A stretch of 64,000 nucleotides of DNA from Anaerolineales bacterium (GCA_025808555.1 CP075526.1:2036712-2100711), one strand, 5' to 3'. Numbered from the stretch's first letter, positions 15,590 to 24,137 are shown. The notes: generated by a model from the sequence alone, not told the origin. Translations and numbers: made by a program.

Positions 15590-15975
15590 GCGTCCTCGCG
15601 TGGTTTGGTTTCGGATTCGAGCGGCGGGGGCGCTTTGGGCGCATCCGCAGCGGGCTTATCAGGCGTACGGGTCCAGGCCACGAACTGGCGGTCCAGCTCT
15701 TGGATCTTCTCGCGCTGCTCTTTGAGCTCGGCGCCGATCTCGCGGCTCAGCAGCTCCAGCTCGTCCACGCCGGCCTGGCGCGCCAGGGTCTGCGGCAGCT
15801 CGCGCAGCTGGCGGGTGGCGTCGGTCATCGTCTTCCACGCGCCCGATTCGCGCAGCTTGCGCATCGAGCGGCCCAGCGTGCTGCCCACCTTTACAAGATC
15901 TTGCGGGCCAAGCACGACGAACAGAATGATGATGATGAAGATCAGTTCAGTGGGACTGATGCCAAGGAATTGCAT
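15586..15975 (-). CDS. Tat translocase subunit TatA/TatB
   Basis: 129 residues. The N-terminal helix (MQFLGISPTELIFIIIILFVVLGPQDL) with the hinge GP is typical of TatA/TatB. The amphipathic helix VKVGSTLGRSMRKLRESG and a long charged C-terminal tail (to residue 129, with Pro-rich end) favour TatB over the short TatA. It forms the translocon with TatC encoded next. Overlap with tatC shows translational coupling. Confidence 0.9.
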   Translation of the reverse strand: MQFLGISPTELIFIIIILFVVLGPQDLVKVGSTLGRSMRKLRESGAWKTMTDATRQLRELPQTLARQAGVDELELLSREIGAELKEQREKIQELDRQFVAWTRTPDKPAADAPKAPPPLESETKPREDA

Positions 15976-15990
15976 ACAGACAATAATGCC

Positions 15991-16431
15991 TTAATTCTGA
16001 TTGACTTGCCCCAGCGCCTGCTTGATCTCATCGCTGCGCTCGGCCAGGCTGCCCAGCACGCCGTTGACGAAGCGCGGCGAGCTGTCGGAGCCGTAACGCT
16101 TGGCCAGCTCGACGGCTTCGTTGATGGCCACCTTGACCGGAGTTTCGCCGCTGACGGCGAACTCCCAGGTGGCCATGCGGATCAGGTTGCGGTCAATGAC
16201 CGAGATCTGGTCGATCGGCCATTCGGGGGCATGTTCGGCAATGTAGACGTCAAGCTCTTTGCGGATGGGCAGCACGCCCAGCACCAGGCGGCGGGCAAAG
16301 CTCTCCAGCTCTTCGTCCAGCCCATAGTCGGCGGCGCGTGCTTCGAATACAGTGCCCTGGGGGTGGGCGGTGAGGTCCAGTTCGTACAGCGCTTGTAGGG
16401 CCAGGCTGCGTGCCCGAGTGCGCGGTTTCAT
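15991..16431 (-). CDS. nusB: Transcription antitermination factor NusB
   Basis: 146 residues, normal length. The N-terminal RNA-binding helix (RTRARSLALQALYELDL) and the C-terminal motif PVKVAINEAVELAKRYGSDSSPRFVNGVLGSL are diagnostic. NusB binds boxA RNA with S10 and supports rRNA antitermination. It follows the Asp23 gene by 2 bases in the fabG-tatC operon. Confidence 0.95.
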   Translation of the reverse strand: MKPRTRARSLALQALYELDLTAHPQGTVFEARAADYGLDEELESFARRLVLGVLPIRKELDVYIAEHAPEWPIDQISVIDRNLIRMATWEFAVSGETPVKVAINEAVELAKRYGSDSSPRFVNGVLGSLAERSDEIKQALGQVNQN

Positions 16432-16433
16432 CG

Positions 16434-16769
16434 CTAGGCTTCGGGGAAGTAAATGTCTTCGATGTGGACGTTGATGCTGCCAGGCTGCATGCCAACCATC
16501 TCAGCAATGGCGCGGTGCACCTGGTCCTGCACATCGCGGGCCACCTGGCGCAGGTTGGTGTCCTTTTCCAGCACCAGGTGCAGCTCCAGGTCCACCTCGT
16601 TGCCGGTGATGGTGGCCAGCACGCCCTCAGTCCCGTGCTCATCTTTGCCGCGGCGCGGCGTCTTGGCCATGGCGTACACGCCCGGCACCTGCAGGGCGGT
16701 CAGGCGTGCGATGGAGAGCAGCACTTCAGGGGCAACGGTGGTGAGGCCGGGCGGGCGCAGTTCGCTCAT
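16434..16769 (-). CDS. Asp23/Gls24 family envelope-stress protein
   Basis: 111 residues with the Asp23/Gls24 (YloU) pattern: TVAPEVLLSIARLTALQVPGVYAM, then an acidic strand NEVDLELHLVLEKDTNLRQVARDVQDQVHRAIAEMVG and a final VNVHIEDIYFPE. In Firmicutes, asp23-like genes lie next to nusB, as here. Their role concerns the cell envelope but the activity is unknown. Two bases separate it from both neighbours, so it is inside the operon. Confidence 0.9.
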   Translation of the reverse strand: MSELRPPGLTTVAPEVLLSIARLTALQVPGVYAMAKTPRRGKDEHGTEGVLATITGNEVDLELHLVLEKDTNLRQVARDVQDQVHRAIAEMVGMQPGSINVHIEDIYFPEA

Positions 16770-16771
16770 GC

Positions 16772-17533
16772 TTAGGCCATCGCCATGCCGCCATCCACGG
16801 CCAGGGTCTGGCCGGTGATGTAGCTGGCTTCATCGGAGGCGAGGAAGGCGACCGCGGTGGCGATGTCTTGGGTATCGCCCTTGCGGCCGAGGGGGATCAT
16901 GTTCAGCAGGGCAGTGCGAGCCTCTTCTGGCACGCCGGCCCAGATCTCGGTTTCCACGTAGCCGGCGGCTACCGCGTTTACCGTGATGTTACGGGAGGCG
17001 ACTTCGCGGGCCAGGGCTTTGGTGAAGCCGATCTGGCCGGCTTTCGAGGCCGAATAGTTGGTCTGGCCGGCATTGCCGATCTGGCCGGAAATAGAGGAGA
17101 TGTTGATGATGCGCCCAGTGCGGGCCTTCATCATGTAGCGCACCGCGGCCTTGGAGCAGTTGAAAGTGCCCTTGAGGTTGGTGTCCATCACCGCGTCCCA
17201 CGATTCTTCGCTCATCATCATGATCAGCATGTCACGGGTGATGCCGGCGTTATTGACCAGAATGTCGATCTTGCCATACTTCTCGACGGCGGCTTTGATG
17301 AGGTTGTTGGCATCTTCTACTTTGGCTACGTCGCCGGGGAAGGCTGCCGCGCTGCCGCCGGCCTTGACGACTTCCATCACTACATCCTGGGCCGCTTTGC
17401 CGTTGCTGTTGTAGTTGACCACCACCGAGGCGCCGCGGGCGGCCAGCTCAATGGCGATGGCGCGGCCAATGCCGCGTGAGCCGCCGGTGACAACGGCGAC
17501 CTTATCTTTGAGGGGGGTGGGGTTGACTGGCAT
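16772..17533 (-). CDS. fabG: 3-oxoacyl-ACP reductase FabG
   Basis: 253 residues, classical short-chain dehydrogenase: the NAD(P)-binding TGGSRGIGRAIAIELAARG (about 16-34), NNAGITRD, the catalytic SSISGQIGNAGQTNYSASK (Ser, Tyr and Lys present) and NAVAAGYVETE. GITRD, together with PLGRKGDTQDIATAVAFLAS and ITGQTLAVDGGM, is typical of FabG in fatty-acid synthesis. First gene of the operon; AGAGGAG and a TATAAT box upstream. Confidence 0.92.
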   Translation of the reverse strand: MPVNPTPLKDKVAVVTGGSRGIGRAIAIELAARGASVVVNYNSNGKAAQDVVMEVVKAGGSAAAFPGDVAKVEDANNLIKAAVEKYGKIDILVNNAGITRDMLIMMMSEESWDAVMDTNLKGTFNCSKAAVRYMMKARTGRIINISSISGQIGNAGQTNYSASKAGQIGFTKALAREVASRNITVNAVAAGYVETEIWAGVPEEARTALLNMIPLGRKGDTQDIATAVAFLASDEASYITGQTLAVDGGMAMA

Positions 17534-17559
17534 GGGGATGCGGCTCCTCTAGAAACAGG

Positions 17560-17565
17560 ATTATA
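17560..17565 (-). promoter_or_regulatory. -10 box of the fabG-tatC operon
   Basis: TATAAT on the minus strand, 26 bases upstream of the fabG ATG, with AGAGGAG between them. No clear -35 at standard distance. Confidence 0.5.
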
Positions 17566-17644
17566 CACAAGCCGTTTGGGCTCACTTGCTTGACAAGATA
17601 CTCGTCTGGCGCTCGCTTCGACTAAAGCATGGCATATTCCGACT

Positions 17645-17767
17645 CGTCATTGCGAAAGAGGCCGCATGCCAATGCGGCCGACTGAAGCAATCTGGTTTTT
17701 TGCGCCTATTCTTAACCCCAGTTTGCCACGCTCACAGAGCGCTTGCGCTCTGTAGCTCGCAATGACG
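17645..17767. mobile_element. Modular palindromic element, intergenic copy B
   Basis: 123 bp bounded by CGTCATTGCGA and the complementary TCGCAATGACG. Internal hairpins GGCCGCAT/ATGCGGCC and CAGAGCGC/GCGCTCTG differ from those of copy A, but the GAAGCAATC box next to the left hairpin is shared. It sits between the divergent fabG and rel genes and has no coding capacity. Confidence 0.75.
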
Positions 17768-17875
17768 TAGGGAGGCCAGATATCTTTTCAGTTGCACGGG
17801 GTACCCCCACACTAAAACGAACAACATCTCTGCCAAACTGTCTGCAGGTGGACTTTGCGCAGCAGCGCCAGCATA

Positions 17876-17903
17876 TTGCTTTCGGCAGTCGGGTGGTTAT
17901 ACT
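17876..17903 (+). promoter_or_regulatory. Promoter of rel
   Basis: TTGCTT (17876-17881), 16-base spacer, TATACT (17898-17903). The ATG is 12 bases after the -10 box, so the leader would be only about five bases and no ribosome binding site fits. Confidence 0.55.
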
Positions 17904-17915
17904 GAGTGACACGGT

Positions 17916-20123
17916 ATGGAGATCAACTCGTTAGTCGAACAATTGCCCAGCCGCTACACTCCCGTTGAGCATGAACTCATCCAGCGGGCGTATCGCTTTG
18001 CGGCGCGCGCCCACGAGGGCCAAAAGCGCGCCTCCGGCGAGCCCTACATCAATCATTGCATCGCCGTCGCCACGATCCTGGCCGAGCTGGAAGTGCCGGC
18101 TGTGCTGGTGGCCGCCGGCCTGCTGCACGACACCGTAGAAGATACTGACGTAACCCTCAAAGACCTCGAAAAAGAATTTGGCGAAGAAGTGGCCAAGCTG
18201 GTGGCGGGGGTCACCAAGCTAAGCCAGCTGCCGCGGGTCTCGCGCATCACCGGCGGCCCGAATAAGGGCAAGCGCAACGGACGCGCCGCAGAGAGCGAAG
18301 AAGCGCCGGAGGAGGACCGCAGCCGCGGTGCCGACATGGCCTCGGAAACGCTGCGCAAGACCTTCCTGGCCATGGGCGAGGATGTGCGCGTGGTGCTGAT
18401 CAAGCTAGCCGACCGCCTGCACAACATGCGCACCCTCGGCTACCTGCCCGAGGAAAAACGCCAGCGCATCGCCAGGCAGACTTTGGACATCTTTGCCCCG
18501 CTGGCCAACCGCCTCGGTATTTGGCAGCTCAAGTGGGAGCTGGAAGACCTGGCGTTCCGCCATTCTGAGCCCAGCACCTACAAACAGATCGCCGCCAATA
18601 TTGCTGAACGCCGCTCGGAGCGCGAGAAGACCCTGCATGACATCGAGAAGCGGCTCAAGAGCATGTTGCTGCAAGAGGGTATCCAGGCTGAGGTTTCCGG
18701 CCGCCCCAAGCATATTTACTCCATATACAACAAGATGCGCCGCAAAGGCGTGCCCTTTGAGGCGCTGACCGATGTGCGCGCCGCCCGCATCATTGTCAAT
18801 GATGTGGCCACCTGTTATCAGGCATTGGGCATCATTCATTCCAAGTTTCGCCCAGTCCCGGGCGAATTTGACGACTACATCGCCGCTCCCAAGGACAACT
18901 TCTACCAATCCCTGCATACTGCGGTCATTTATGAAGACGGCCGCCCCCTCGAGATCCAGATCCGCACCATTCAGATGCATGAGAACGCCGAACTGGGCAT
19001 TGCCGCCCACTGGCGTTACAAAGAGGGCACGCCCCAGGATAAGGACTACGAGCGCCGTGTGGTCTGGCTGCGCTCGTTGATGGACTGGATGCACGAGGTG
19101 GACGACGCCGGCCAGTTCGTCGACACCATGAAGACGGATGTCTTCAGCGATCGTGTGTACGCCTTCACGCCGCGCGGCGACATCATTGATATGCCCAGCG
19201 GCGCCACGCCGCTGGACTTTGCCTACCATGTGCACACAGACGTGGGCCACCGCTGCCGCGGGGCCAAGGTGAACGGCAAGCTGGTGGCGCTGGACAGCAC
19301 CCTGCGTACGGGCGACCAGGTCGAGATCCTCACCACCAAGCGCGGCGGCCCCAGCCGTGACTGGCTGAACCCCAATTTGCGCCTGCTCAACACCGAGCGG
19401 GCGCGTTCCAAGGTGCGCCACTGGTTCAAGCGTCAGGACCGCGAGCTCAACATCAGCGTGGGGCGCGGCCAACTGGAGCGCGAGCTGCGCCGCCTGAGCC
19501 TGGCAGAGCTGGACATCGACCGCCTGGTAAAAGAGGCTGGTTATAAAGAAGCCGATGACCTGTACGAGGCGCTGGGCACGGGCGACCTTTCCGTCGGGCG
19601 GCTGATCGCCAAGCTGAATCTGGGCGAGCGCGAGCAGAAAGTAGAGCCGCTGCCGCCTGGGCGGCAGACGCCTTTCACCAGCGGCGACACCGTCACCGTG
19701 CTGGGCCTGCAGGGTCTGCTGACTGCGATGGCCAAATGCTGCAAGCCGGTGCCGGGTGACCCCATTGTGGGCTACATCACCCGTGGCCGCGGCGCCACCA
19801 TCCATCGTAGGGATTGCCCCAACATTTTGCGCGTGCGTGACCGTGAGCGCCTGGTGCAAGTCTCGTGGGGCGCGCCCAAGAGCACCTACCCGGTCGCGGT
19901 GCGCATTCTGGCGTACGACCGTGACGGCCTGATGCGGGATGTCTCAACCCTGATCGCCGACGAAGGCGTGAGCATGAGCCAGGTCAAAGTGGATGTGGAC
20001 CGTAACCAGGCCACGTTCGATCTGGTCTTGAACGTCGACAACATTGCCCAGCTGAGCCGTGTGTTAACCAGGGTGGAAACGTTACCGAATGTGCTGGAGG
20101 CGCGCCGCGTGCGCCCCGGGTGA
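17916..20123 (+). CDS. rel: Bifunctional (p)ppGpp synthetase/hydrolase (Rel)
   Basis: 735 residues, all domains of long Rel/SpoT proteins. The hydrolase HD domain (about 20-190) has HCIAVATILAEL, LLHDTVEDT (His71-Asp72) and LADRLHNMRTL. The synthetase domain (about 220-400) has EIQIRTIQMHENAELGIAAHW. A TGS domain (VYAFTPRGDIIDMPSGATPLDFAYHVHTDVG), a zinc-finger/CC region (AKCCKPVPGDPIVGYITRGRG) and an ACT domain end the protein. An extra charged insertion of about 20 residues (NKGKRNGRAAESEEAPEEDR) sits inside the HD domain. It sets the stringent-response alarmone level. moeA starts at its stop codon. Confidence 0.95.
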   Translation: MEINSLVEQLPSRYTPVEHELIQRAYRFAARAHEGQKRASGEPYINHCIAVATILAELEVPAVLVAAGLLHDTVEDTDVTLKDLEKEFGEEVAKLVAGVTKLSQLPRVSRITGGPNKGKRNGRAAESEEAPEEDRSRGADMASETLRKTFLAMGEDVRVVLIKLADRLHNMRTLGYLPEEKRQRIARQTLDIFAPLANRLGIWQLKWELEDLAFRHSEPSTYKQIAANIAERRSEREKTLHDIEKRLKSMLLQEGIQAEVSGRPKHIYSIYNKMRRKGVPFEALTDVRAARIIVNDVATCYQALGIIHSKFRPVPGEFDDYIAAPKDNFYQSLHTAVIYEDGRPLEIQIRTIQMHENAELGIAAHWRYKEGTPQDKDYERRVVWLRSLMDWMHEVDDAGQFVDTMKTDVFSDRVYAFTPRGDIIDMPSGATPLDFAYHVHTDVGHRCRGAKVNGKLVALDSTLRTGDQVEILTTKRGGPSRDWLNPNLRLLNTERARSKVRHWFKRQDRELNISVGRGQLERELRRLSLAELDIDRLVKEAGYKEADDLYEALGTGDLSVGRLIAKLNLGEREQKVEPLPPGRQTPFTSGDTVTVLGLQGLLTAMAKCCKPVPGDPIVGYITRGRGATIHRRDCPNILRVRDRERLVQVSWGAPKSTYPVAVRILAYDRDGLMRDVSTLIADEGVSMSQVKVDVDRNQATFDLVLNVDNIAQLSRVLTRVETLPNVLEARRVRPG

Positions 20124-21349
20124 TCATGCTCTCCGTGGACGAAGCTCTGCAAAAATTGCTCGACGGCCTGCCGGTGACCGGCACGCAAAGCGTGCCGTTG
20201 GCTGAGGCCAACGGCCGCGTGCTGGCCGAGGACATAGCCGCGCCCTTCGCTTCGCCGCGCTTTGATAACTCCAGCATGGATGGCTTTGCCGTCCGCTCGG
20301 ATGATGTGCAGGGCGCCAGCCGCCAGAAACCCAAGGGTCTATTGGTGGCGGGCGACATCCCGGCTGGCAAATCGGCCAGCACCACGCTGCAGCCCGGGCA
20401 CAGCATGCGCATCATGACCGGCGCGGCGATGCCCGCCGGCGCCGATGCCGTGGTGCCGGTGGAAGACACCGATGCGCACAATCAGGCAGACAATGCGCTG
20501 CCGGCCGTGGTGCAGGTGTATGCGCCGGTGGACACCGGCGCATATGTGCGCCCGGCCGGGCAGGACTTTGCCAACGGCCAGCAGTTGCTGGCCGCTGGCA
20601 CGCGCCTGCGCCCGCAGGAACTGGCGCTGTGCGCCATGCTGGGGCAGGGCGAGCTACAAGTCCACCGCAGGCCGCGCGTGGCCATCTTCTCCTCAGGCGA
20701 TGAGCTGCTGGCGCCGGGCGAGAAATTGCAAGCCGGCAAGATTTATGAAACCAACTCGTTCACGCTGCAGGGTTTGGTGCAGGGCGCCGGCGCCGAGCCG
20801 CTGCTGCTGGGAACCGCCAAGGACACGCTGGCGGATGTCAAAGCCCATCTGGAGCGCGCCGTTGAGGCCGGGGCGGACCTCATCGTCTCTTCGGCCGGCG
20901 TGAGCGTGGGCTCATTTGATTTTGTGCGCGCCGCGGTGGAGAGTGACGGCAGCATCGATGCCTGGAAGGTCAACATGCGCCCGGGTAAGCCGTTCACCTT
21001 TGGCCAATACAAGAACGTTCCGTTCGTCGGGTTGCCCGGCAACCCCGCCTCGGCCTTCGTCGGCTTCGAGGTGTTCCTGCGCGCCGCGCTGCACAAGCTG
21101 GGCGGGGTACGGGGCTGGCAGCGCCAGGCCGTGCGGGCTCGGTTAATGGAAACAGTGGAGTCAGACGGCCGCGAAAGCTACTTGCGCGTCTTAATTCACT
21201 CTCACCCGCGCGAGTGGCAGGTTTATTTGACAGGCCATCAGGGTTCAGGTAATCTTTATTCGCTCGTTCAGGCCCACGCATTGTTGCATGTGCCGGCGGG
21301 CGTAAAGAAAATTCGTGCAAAGTCTCTTGTAGAAGTTTGGCCGCTATAG
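20120..21349 (+). CDS. moeA: Molybdopterin molybdotransferase MoeA
   Basis: About 409 residues. MoeA inserts molybdate into adenylated molybdopterin. Signatures: FDNSSMDGFAV (domain III), IMTGAAMPAGADAVVPVEDT, IFSSGDELL, YETNSF, SSAGVSVGSFDFV, and KPFTFGQYKNVPFVGLPGNPASAFVGFE. The GTG start at 20120 overlaps the rel stop; an ATG at 20126 is the alternative. No molybdoenzyme or other moa/mob gene is in the window. Confidence 0.93.
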   Translation: MIMLSVDEALQKLLDGLPVTGTQSVPLAEANGRVLAEDIAAPFASPRFDNSSMDGFAVRSDDVQGASRQKPKGLLVAGDIPAGKSASTTLQPGHSMRIMTGAAMPAGADAVVPVEDTDAHNQADNALPAVVQVYAPVDTGAYVRPAGQDFANGQQLLAAGTRLRPQELALCAMLGQGELQVHRRPRVAIFSSGDELLAPGEKLQAGKIYETNSFTLQGLVQGAGAEPLLLGTAKDTLADVKAHLERAVEAGADLIVSSAGVSVGSFDFVRAAVESDGSIDAWKVNMRPGKPFTFGQYKNVPFVGLPGNPASAFVGFEVFLRAALHKLGGVRGWQRQAVRARLMETVESDGRESYLRVLIHSHPREWQVYLTGHQGSGNLYSLVQAHALLHVPAGVKKIRAKSLVEVWPL

Positions 21350-21361
21350 TGGAGGCGCCGC

Positions 21362-21781
21362 TTGCTTAGAAAGATCTTGATCGCCCTCAGTATCCTGGGC
21401 TTGTTGGATTCGATCTACCTCACATACGTCAAGCTGGTGGAAGATGGAGTGTGCGCCGTGGGCGGCGGTTGCGCCATCGTCAACACCAGTCCGTACGCCT
21501 CCTTGTGGGGCATTCCCATCGCCGCCATCGGCGGCGGCGCCTACCTGGTGATGCTCATCATCCTGCTGCTGGAAGAGCGCAGCGATTTCTTCGCCATCAA
21601 TGGCAGCCTGATCGTGTTCGGCCTCTCGCTGATTGGCGTGCTGTACTCCGCTTATCTCACCTATCTTGAGCTCTACGTCATTCACGCCATTTGCCCGTTC
21701 TGCGTGATCTCGGCCGTCATCCTGGTTGCCATGCTCATCATCTCGATCATGCGCCTGCGCAACGACATGCAAACTGCCTAG
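21362..21781 (+). CDS. Vitamin K epoxide reductase (VKOR) family protein
   Basis: 139 residues with four membrane helices. The redox set is complete: a loop pair Cys31/Cys37 and the CPFC active site at 111-114 in the last helix. Bacterial VKOR replaces DsbB, reoxidising a DsbA-like thiol oxidase with quinone; here no thioredoxin domain is fused. Translation starts with TTG at 21362, supported by TGGAGG 8 bases upstream; no other start is near. Follows moeA by 12 bases. Confidence 0.9.
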   Translation: MLRKILIALSILGLLDSIYLTYVKLVEDGVCAVGGGCAIVNTSPYASLWGIPIAAIGGGAYLVMLIILLLEERSDFFAINGSLIVFGLSLIGVLYSAYLTYLELYVIHAICPFCVISAVILVAMLIISIMRLRNDMQTA

Positions 21782-21790
21782 AAGGTCGCC

Positions 21791-22057
21791 ATGCCACGAA
21801 TTCGCTGTCATTATGCTGATTGCGTTTTTCTCGACGAAGGCTACTGTGCCGCCGCGGCTGTAGAGCTGGATGCGGAGGAGGGTTGTCTTACCTACGCCGC
21901 CGCCGGCGAAGTCTCGGCGGAGGATGCCTGGGAGGATAACGAGGCCCTCGAAGAGGAGTGGGAAGAGGCCGGCTTCGCCCCCGACGAAGATGACGAGGAC
22001 GAAGACGACGACTCCGAAGAAGAAGAGGAAGACGAAGAAGACCTCGACGACGAATAG
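21791..22057 (+). CDS. Acidic Cys-containing small protein
   Basis: 88 residues in two parts. The first 35 residues carry four cysteines (Cys6, 11, 19 and 32) in RCHYADCVFLDEGYC and EEGCLTY, suggesting a small zinc or disulfide knuckle. The rest is almost all Glu and Asp (about residues 45-88), giving a highly acidic tail. It follows the VKOR gene by 9 bases. Not a family I can name; metal binding is an inference. Confidence 0.7.
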   Translation: MPRIRCHYADCVFLDEGYCAAAAVELDAEEGCLTYAAAGEVSAEDAWEDNEALEEEWEEAGFAPDEDDEDEDDDSEEEEEDEEDLDDE

Positions 22058-22089
22058 ACCCGCCTATTCGCCGTGGGCGCTAGCGCGTA

Positions 22090-22095
22090 TATAAT
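22090..22095 (+). promoter_or_regulatory. -10 box of a leaderless gene
   Basis: TATAAT exactly six bases upstream of the ATG at 22102. Transcription would start at or next to the start codon. No ribosome binding site fits. Confidence 0.65.
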
Positions 22096-22101
22096 GCCCG
22101 C

Positions 22102-23877
22102 ATGAGCGCCAACGCGCTGCCTAACCTCAAGAAAATCGCAGACTTGATCCGCGCCGGCAAGGGCGAGACTGCGCGTGCCCAGCTGGTGGAACTGCTGCGC
22201 ACCCAGCCCGATAATGCCCAGGCATGGTACCTGCTCAGTTTTGTGGTGGATGACCCGCAGCGCAAGCAGTATGCGCTGATGCAGGCCCTCAAAGCCCAGC
22301 CTGACTTCGTGCGCGCCCGAGACCGCTTGCGCACCTTGCGCGGCGAGGCGCCCCCGCCGCCGAAACCCAAGCCCGCCTTCGAGGCCCCTGCGCCGCCCAT
22401 CACGCCGGCGTTTGCGCCGACCAGTGACCTGGAACAGGAGCTGCGCCCTCAGGAGCCTGAGCCACACCCAAAGGGAAAATCACCTCTGCGCGGCATCCTG
22501 ATCGGGTTGCTGCTGCTGGCGCTCTTGGCGCTGGCCTGGTTCTTTGGCGGCGATCTGCTGGGCGGTGGCCAGGGCGCGTTGCCCACCGCCACCAATCAGC
22601 CCTTCCGCACCCTGCCAGCCGTGTGGACGCCCACCGGCGGCGTGCTGCCGACGGAGGCCACCGACACGCCGGAGCCTGGCCCCGTGGCAACTTTGCAGCC
22701 GGAGGCGCAAGCCTTGCTGGACACGATCGGCGAGCAGGCCAGCCAACTGCGCGGCCTGGCGACCACGCGGCCGGTACAGGCGGTATTGGTGCAGGACAGC
22801 TCCGCCCGCGAACAACTCTCGACCTTTATTCCCAGCAACCCGGCCGAGACCCAGCGCAGCGAGCGCGCCTTGCGCGCTTTGGGCTTGCTGTCACAAGCCG
22901 GCTCATTGCAAGACTACGCAATCAATAAGCAACTTGACGGGTATGGCGCGGCCTACAACGCCGCCCAACGCCGCGTGTATCTTGTGGGCAGCCAGCTCAG
23001 CGATGGGCTGGCTTATGCCTATGCGCGCACCTTTGGTTTGGCGCTGGCGGCGGATGCGCATGCAGCGCTGTTCACCGACGCCCAGCGCTGCACCGTGTTC
23101 GATGACGCCTGCCGCGCTGCGCAGGCGATGCTGCAGGGCGATGCGAATTTGACCGGCGAAGAATGGTTGAGCGCACACGGCTCGGCCGCGTTTGACCCGG
23201 CCAGCCTGCCTGCGCCCAACTATGCGCGCCTGCAATCCGGCACCCCATCAGACTTCGCTGTGCTGGATGTGCGCTTCGCCGCCGAAACCGGGCTGGCTTT
23301 TGTGCGCAGCTTGCACACAGAAGGCGGCTGGGAGCAGGTGAATGCGGCGTATACGAACCCGCCCAGCACCACTGAGCAGATCCTGCATCCGGATAAATTT
23401 GCCGCCGATGAAGCTGCGCTGAATGTGCAAGCTGTGGACCTGGCGACTGCACTGGGCGCGGGCTGGGAGCAGCAGGCGAATGGCAGCCTGGGCGAATGGC
23501 TGACGCGCCTGGTGCTGGCCGCCGGCGCGGATAGCGCGGCGCGCATTCCGGAAGAGAGCGCCATCACCGCCGCGGCCGGCTGGGGCGGAGATAGCCTGCA
23601 AGTGTACTGGCGCGCCAGCGATGGCCAGGTGGCGATGGTGCAGCACTGGTTGGCCGATGATGCCGCCAACGGCCAGGAGTTGCATGCCGGCGTGCAGCAG
23701 TATCTCTCGCTGCGCTTTGGCGGCGCGCCGGGCGAGCTGGGCCGCGGGCGCTGCTGGCAGGCCGGCGGCCAGGCCGCCTGCCTGCTTGGCAACGGCGCCG
23801 AAGTGGTATGGCTGCTGCTGCCGGATGAGCCCGAGCTGATCAGCGCGGTGCTGGCCTTGTTCCCGCAGATTCCGTAA
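22102..23877 (+). CDS. Membrane protein with N-terminal TPR-like domain
   Basis: 591 residues. A TPR-like helical part (about 1-75: LIRAGKGETARAQLVELLRTQPDNAQAWYLLSF, ALKAQPDFVRARDRL) is cytosolic. A Pro-rich linker leads to one membrane helix (GILIGLLLLALLALAWFFGG, about 133-155), then a Thr/Pro linker and an outer domain of about 400 residues with no recognisable catalytic motif. Composition (Ala-rich helices, AAGADSAARIPEESAITAAAGWGGD) suggests a helical, perhaps degenerate peptidase-like fold. Likely envelope-associated; role unknown. Confidence 0.75.
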   Translation: MSANALPNLKKIADLIRAGKGETARAQLVELLRTQPDNAQAWYLLSFVVDDPQRKQYALMQALKAQPDFVRARDRLRTLRGEAPPPPKPKPAFEAPAPPITPAFAPTSDLEQELRPQEPEPHPKGKSPLRGILIGLLLLALLALAWFFGGDLLGGGQGALPTATNQPFRTLPAVWTPTGGVLPTEATDTPEPGPVATLQPEAQALLDTIGEQASQLRGLATTRPVQAVLVQDSSAREQLSTFIPSNPAETQRSERALRALGLLSQAGSLQDYAINKQLDGYGAAYNAAQRRVYLVGSQLSDGLAYAYARTFGLALAADAHAALFTDAQRCTVFDDACRAAQAMLQGDANLTGEEWLSAHGSAAFDPASLPAPNYARLQSGTPSDFAVLDVRFAAETGLAFVRSLHTEGGWEQVNAAYTNPPSTTEQILHPDKFAADEAALNVQAVDLATALGAGWEQQANGSLGEWLTRLVLAAGADSAARIPEESAITAAAGWGGDSLQVYWRASDGQVAMVQHWLADDAANGQELHAGVQQYLSLRFGGAPGELGRGRCWQAGGQAACLLGNGAEVVWLLLPDEPELISAVLALFPQIP

Positions 23878-23889
23878 GCGACTGCAGCG

Positions 23890-23918
23890 TTGACATACGA
23901 TTACCCACATAGTAAACT
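23890..23918 (+). promoter_or_regulatory. Promoter of the CAU tRNA
   Basis: TTGACA (23890-23895), 17-base spacer, TAAACT (23913-23918), 18 bases before the tRNA. The -35 is perfect. Confidence 0.8.
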
Positions 23919-23936
23919 CGCCCGCGTTCTTAATTC

Positions 23937-24008
23937 GGCGAGGTAGCTCAGTGGTAGAGCAGGGGACTCATAAGCCCTTGGTCGTGAGTTCGAATCTCAC
24001 CCTCGCCA
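23937..24008 (+). tRNA. tRNA with CAU anticodon (elongator Met or Ile2)
   Basis: Acceptor arms GGCGAGG/CCTCGCC pair fully; D arm GCTC-AGTGGTA-GAGC; T arm GTGAG-TTCGAAT-CTCAC. Anticodon loop CTCATAA with CAT at 23969-23971. It is not an initiator tRNA (first pair is G-C). The arm sequence resembles tRNA-Ile2, where C34 is changed to lysidine, as much as elongator Met; the sequence alone does not settle it. CCA not encoded. Confidence 0.9.
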
Positions 24009-24041
24009 CACGAAACCCCGAGCATGCTCGGGGTTTCGTGT
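24008..24041 (+). terminator. Terminator of the CAU tRNA
   Basis: A 34-base perfect palindrome immediately at the tRNA 3' end, followed by TTTAAAT. Confidence 0.75.
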
Positions 24042-24137
24042 TTAAATCACCATTGCTTGTCTGTTAGGCAGGTTGATGTTGCGCGGACTGTCTGCATAGC
24101 AGTGCCGTGCGGAAGGGCTACATCAATCCCTTGACAG

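Noticed and set aside
18405-19859. A 484-codon minus-strand ORF opposite rel
   Set aside because: Antisense shadow of the Rel protein, no recognisable motif.
21930-22060. GAAGACGAC-like repeats as a possible CRISPR or satellite
   Set aside because: They are codons for the Glu/Asp-rich tail of a small protein, with no regular repeat-spacer structure. No CRISPR array was found in the window.
23937-24008. Initiator tRNA-fMet
   Set aside because: The first acceptor pair is G-C and the anticodon stem lacks the three G-C pairs typical of initiators, so it is an elongator Met or Ile2 tRNA.
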